Source: Bacillota bacterium (lineage in GTDB: Bacteria; Bacillota; Clostridia; Lachnospirales; Cellulosilyticaceae). From it: a stretch of 64,000 bases of DNA. How positions within the stretch are numbered: position 1 is the first letter of the stretch; each line of letters opens with the position of its first letter. The DNA is taken from contig JAEWMQ010000099.1 of assembly GCA_023393125.1 (NCBI GenBank), positions 18,028 through 82,027 on the forward strand, in the 5' to 3' direction. The position numbers and the translations under genes were made by a program. Under the pieces are notes generated by a model. It was not told where the DNA came from and searched no databases. It worked only from the letters and a program-made list of their open reading frames with translations. Below are positions 60,827 through 64,000 of this stretch, piece by piece.

Positions 60827-62278
60827 TTGATTTTTTCAACACTAACACTGAATCAAGATACACCTATTTATGAACAAATAGAAAAACACATAGAGAGGGC
60901 GGTAAAAGTAGGTGCATTGATTAAAGATAGTAAATTGCCTTCTACTAGAGAAGCTAGTAGTGTACTTGGTGTTAGTAGAAATACAGTTTTAATGGCCTAT
61001 GAGAATCTAGAAAGTCGAGGCATTATTTATAGTATTAAAGGAAAAGGCTCTTTTATTAGGCAAGAGACTAGAAATGATTGGCAAGAGGTGAACTTGAACT
61101 GGAAACAATCTATTAATGAGTATGGTCAAACTTGTGAAGAAATGGATATTATTAAAACAGAACCTCGTTATGAAAAAGGTATGATTTCATTTAAAAGTAT
61201 TGCCCCAGAAGGAAGTTTATTTGATATAGAGGAGTTTAAGAGGGCATTTTTAGATGTTATAGCGCTAGAAGGAGAAAAGCTACTTAACTATGGTTATGCA
61301 AGAGGATATAGGGACTTAATAGAATACTTAAAGAACTATATGGAAGGCAAAGGCGTAGTAGGAGGCCAAAAGGATATTTTAATAACAAATGGTTTTACAG
61401 AAGGCCTAGATCTTATTTTAAGCACTTATAGTAAGCCAGGAGATGTTATTTTATGTGAAAGTCCAACGCACCATACAACCTTAAAAATGATGAAGGCCTA
61501 TGGCTTACAAGTAATAGGGGTACCTATGGATGAACAAGGCATCCTACCTGAAGCTTTAGAAGAAGCTATCATGACATATAAACCAAGATGGATTTATCTC
61601 ACACCTTCTTATCAAAATCCTACAGGAATTGTGATGAGCGGAGAAAGAAGGAGAATGATTTATGGCATATTAAGTAGCTATCAGATTCCTTGTATAGAAG
61701 ATGGATTTAATGAAGAGCTTCTCTATTCGAGTTCACATACTATGCCACTTATAGCACTGACAAGGGAGAGTAATCATATTATTTATATAGGAAGTCTTTC
61801 AAAAATCTTATTTCCTGGATTAAGGCTAGGTTGGATTATGGCAGACTCTACATGTATTGATACTTTAGAAAGTGTAAAAAGGGCAAAAACGATTCATACT
61901 TCTTTTTTAGATCAGGCCGTTTTTGTACAATACATGAAAAGTGGAGCCTTCGAACGGTATGTAAAAAAAGCAAAAAAGTATTATAGAGAAAAGTATTTAT
62001 ATACAGTAGAACAAGTTAAGCAGTATATACCTTATAAGAGATTATGGGGAGAAGGTGGTCTCCATATTTTTATAGAGTTAGATGATGAAATAGACACTAG
62101 AGCATTACTGCAGCAGTGCTATAAAAGAGGGGTACTATTTATGCCAGGTGATATTTTTGAACCTCATATTAAACAGACATCTAATCTTCGTATAGGTTTT
62201 GCGCGCTTAAAGGAAGAGGAAATATCTGAAGGTTTAAAAATAATAGGAGAAGAGATAAGAAAGAATATTATTCCATGA
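60827..62278 (+). CDS. MocR/GabR-type regulator (GntR HTH fused to aminotransferase), 483 aa
   Basis: The N-terminal GntR winged helix (about 10-75; PSTREASSVLGVSRNTVLMAYENLES) is fused to a fold-type I aminotransferase. The pyridoxal-phosphate lysine is K326 in SLSKILFPGLRLGW, and TPSYQNPTG is the usual cofactor-site motif. Members such as GabR and PdxR sense B6 or amino compounds and control nearby genes, but no clear target is next to it. TTG start after GGGAGCAG. Confidence 0.93.
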   Translation: MIFSTLTLNQDTPIYEQIEKHIERAVKVGALIKDSKLPSTREASSVLGVSRNTVLMAYENLESRGIIYSIKGKGSFIRQETRNDWQEVNLNWKQSINEYGQTCEEMDIIKTEPRYEKGMISFKSIAPEGSLFDIEEFKRAFLDVIALEGEKLLNYGYARGYRDLIEYLKNYMEGKGVVGGQKDILITNGFTEGLDLILSTYSKPGDVILCESPTHHTTLKMMKAYGLQVIGVPMDEQGILPEALEEAIMTYKPRWIYLTPSYQNPTGIVMSGERRRMIYGILSSYQIPCIEDGFNEELLYSSSHTMPLIALTRESNHIIYIGSLSKILFPGLRLGWIMADSTCIDTLESVKRAKTIHTSFLDQAVFVQYMKSGAFERYVKKAKKYYREKYLYTVEQVKQYIPYKRLWGEGGLHIFIELDDEIDTRALLQQCYKRGVLFMPGDIFEPHIKQTSNLRIGFARLKEEEISEGLKIIGEEIRKNIIP

Positions 62279-62385
62279 TATAGAAAAATATGGTATAATT
62301 TTAGAACATAGTATAAAAACTAAAAACGACTTGTTATTACGAAATAAAGATGAAATAAAAAGACTGGATATATGAGGTGAAACAA

Positions 62386-62751
62386 ATGGCAGAAAGAATA
62401 TTAGTGGTAGATGACGCAGCATTCATGAGAATGATGTTAAAAGATATCTTGACAAAGAATGGATTTGAAATAGCTGGTGAAGCAGAAAATGGCCTAAGAG
62501 CAATTGAATGCTATAAAGAAGTATCTCCAGATTTAGTATTAATGGATATTACAATGCCTGAGTTAGATGGTATTGGTGCTGTGAAGCAGATTAAAGCAGA
62601 GGATCCAAATGCTAAAATTATTATGTGCTCCGCTATGGGACAGCAAGCAATGGTATTAGAGTCTATTCAAGCAGGAGCTAGAGACTTTATTGTTAAACCT
62701 TTCCAAGCGGATAGAATAGTAGAAGCAGTAAAGAAGTGTTTAAGATCGTAG
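62386..62751 (+). CDS. cheY: CheY-like single-domain response regulator, 121 aa
   Basis: A receiver domain and nothing more. Acidic pocket D9-D10, phosphoacceptor D54 (LVLMDITMPELDG), switch S82 and K104 (IVKPF) are all in place. It is closest to the Firmicutes/Thermotoga CheY type that signals to flagellar motors. No chemotaxis genes neighbour it, so it is an orphan here. ATG 62386 after TGAGGTG; a TATAAT lies near 62292. Confidence 0.9.
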   Translation: MAERILVVDDAAFMRMMLKDILTKNGFEIAGEAENGLRAIECYKEVSPDLVLMDITMPELDGIGAVKQIKAEDPNAKIIMCSAMGQQAMVLESIQAGARDFIVKPFQADRIVEAVKKCLRS

Positions 62752-62767
62752 ATAATCTTCAAATTTA

Positions 62768-62798
62768 AATGTTACCCAGAGGGTAACATTTTTTTTGT
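62768..62798. terminator. Terminator after cheY
   Basis: AAATGTTACCC pairs with GGGTAACATTT around AGA, then a T-run. Confidence 0.88.
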
Positions 62799-62873
62799 TA
62801 AAGCAAACAAAATTAGACGAGAGTGGAAAACTATAATTATTTAAAAAAAAGCACTATAAAATAATAATTATTA

Positions 62874-62902
62874 TTTACAAAGTGAAATCTATATAGTATA
62901 AT
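62874..62902 (+). promoter_or_regulatory. Promoter of pflB
   Basis: TTTACA (62874-62879), exactly 17 bases, TATAAT (62897-62902). Start of transcription should be near 62909. Confidence 0.75.
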
Positions 62903-62918
62903 AAAATCAAGTTAGAAG

Positions 62919-62933
62919 TGTATACAGTATACA
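62919..62933. promoter_or_regulatory. Palindromic operator TGTATAC-A-GTATACA at pflB
   Basis: A perfect 7-1-7 palindrome about ten bases downstream of the expected transcription start. A protein bound here would block the pflB promoter. The half-site TGTATAC is of the type bound by GntR-family repressors, but the regulator is unknown. Confidence 0.6.
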
Positions 62934-63003
62934 AAGTTTAAATTTACTTTACAAAGGGGGTGTAGTAAAGGTAGAGCATAAAGCATCTACTTTTACAGGG
63001 CAT

Positions 63004-64000
63004 ATGACATATTGGAGAAATTTTAAATCAGGCAAATGGGAAAACGAAATTAATGTAAGAGACTTCATCGTGAACAACTATACAGAATATACAGGAGACG
63101 ATAGTTTCTTAGCTGGACCTACACAAGATACATTAGATCTTTGGGATAACCTAAGTGAATTAATGGTTAAAGAAAGAGAAAGAGGTTGTTTCGCAGATAC
63201 TAAAACAGTAGCAACAATTACTTCTCATGCAGCAGGTTATATTGATAAAGATAAAGAAAAAATTGTTGGTCTTCAAACAGATGCACCACTTGTAAGAAGC
63301 TGTCATCCATTTGGTGGTATGAGAGTTGTAGAAAATGCTTTAAAAGCATATGACTATGAAGTAGATCCAGAAATGAAAGAAATCTTCACTAAATATAGAA
63401 AAACACATAACCAAGGTGTATTCGATGTTTACAATAAAGATATTCGTACAGCACGTAAAGTAGGTGTTGTTACTGGTCTTCCAGATGCTTACGGTCGTGG
63501 ACGTATCATTGGTGACTATAGAAGAGTTGCTCTTTATGGAATCGATAAATTAATTGAATTCAAAATGAAAGATAAAGAAGAACGTTCTAAAGTCTTTACA
63601 TCAGAAACAATGAGAGACTGTGAAGAATTAGCTGAACAAATCAAAGCTTTAAATGAACTTAAAGAATTAGGCCAAATGTACGGTTTTGATTTATCTAGAC
63701 CAGCTGAAAACTTTAGGGAAGCAACTCAGTGGTTATACCTTGCATACCTTGCAGCAACTAAAGAGCAAGATGGTGCAGCTATGTCAATTGGTCGTACATC
63801 TACATTCCTTGATATTTATGCAGAAAGAGATTTACAAGAAGGAAAACTTACAGAACAAGAAGTTCAAGAAATCATTGACCAATTTATCATGAAACTTCGT
63901 ATCATCAGATTCCTTAGAACTCCAGAATACAACGAATTATTCTCAGGAGACCCAACATGGGTAACAGAATCACTTGGTGGTATGTTAGAAGATATGAGTG
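63004..64000 (+). CDS. pflB: Formate acetyltransferase (pyruvate formate-lyase), N-terminal part
   Basis: Splits pyruvate plus CoA to acetyl-CoA and formate using a glycyl radical; the radical loop lies beyond the window. The visible 332 residues match the family closely: YTGDDSFLAGPT, DLWDNLSELM, RSCHPFGGMRVVENAL, TGLPDAYGRGRIIGDYRRVALYG and AAMSIGRTSTFLDIY. I use ATG 63004, which aligns with the usual family start. However, a strong AAAGGGGGTG lies 42-50 bases upstream, and the frame is open to it without any ATG, GTG or TTG. Confidence 0.93.
   Translation, partial: MTYWRNFKSGKWENEINVRDFIVNNYTEYTGDDSFLAGPTQDTLDLWDNLSELMVKERERGCFADTKTVATITSHAAGYIDKDKEKIVGLQTDAPLVRSCHPFGGMRVVENALKAYDYEVDPEMKEIFTKYRKTHNQGVFDVYNKDIRTARKVGVVTGLPDAYGRGRIIGDYRRVALYGIDKLIEFKMKDKEERSKVFTSETMRDCEELAEQIKALNELKELGQMYGFDLSRPAENFREATQWLYLAYLAATKEQDGAAMSIGRTSTFLDIYAERDLQEGKLTEQEVQEIIDQFIMKLRIIRFLRTPEYNELFSGDPTWVTESLGGMLEDMS

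Noticed and set aside
63686..63892. 68-codon + strand frame inside pflB
   Set aside because: It is out of frame with the strongly conserved pflB sequence.

Overview
The window is low-GC Firmicutes DNA with strong AGGAGG-type ribosome binding sites, many TTG and GTG starts, a NhaC antiporter, a Gx transporter, pyruvate formate-lyase and a DUF3881 protein. The host half reads like an anaerobic Clostridia of the Lachnospiraceae/Cellulosilyticum type. The genus is an inference from gene content only.

Positions 1 to about 37,901 are the right-hand part of a siphovirus-type prophage, all genes on the + strand; the integrase, repressor and left attachment site lie outside the window. The early/replication module (1-16,452) carries a DUF2800 RecB/Cas4-like nuclease, a DUF2815 protein with an acidic tail, a family A DNA polymerase, a sporulation-sigma-like protein with a long C-terminal extension, a dNTP pyrophosphohydrolase-like protein, a VapE primase/helicase, a VRR-NUC nuclease, an HNH nuclease, a PAPS-reductase-like protein, an SNF2 helicase and an ArpU-like late activator. 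An array of four very small genes (12,512-13,441) sits inside it. A 640-base non-coding region (16,453-17,095) holds TGTAAG/CTTACA repeats around an AT-rich/CGCGCG core, followed by an activator-type late promoter.

The late module (17,096-36,834) runs terminase, portal, a Tad2-like (DUF2829) protein, a minor capsid protein with an extra C-terminal domain and a small acidic partner, scaffold, major capsid, connectors, tail tube, chaperones, tape measure, tail tip, a LamG-like fibre, three membrane lysis proteins and an amidase. A membrane-anchored moron gene follows, then a second diverged copy of the TGTAAG/CGCGCG element and the 3' half of a tRNA-Arg(UCG) gene, which marks the attachment site. 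A perfect 27-bp hairpin closes the junction.

From 38,000 on the DNA is chromosomal: a polar amino acid ABC transporter operon, a NhaC antiporter, a TSUP exporter, small zinc-ribbon proteins, a polysaccharide deacetylase, a glycerophosphodiester phosphodiesterase, a DUF3881 protein, tRNA-Arg(CCU), and an IS1182-family element inserted right behind that tRNA.

Next (49,988-55,698) comes a cluster resembling the flavin-based extracellular electron transfer locus known from Listeria: an FMN-binding-like lipoprotein, the flavin transferase ApbE, a membrane-fused NDH-2, NusG-II (EetA-like), Gx transporter (EetB-like) and a polyprenyl diphosphate synthase (DmkB-like). The window ends with a FUSC-family membrane protein, a Cof-type HAD phosphatase, a DUF6583-like exported protein, a MocR-type regulator, an orphan CheY and the start of pflB, whose promoter has a clear palindromic operator.
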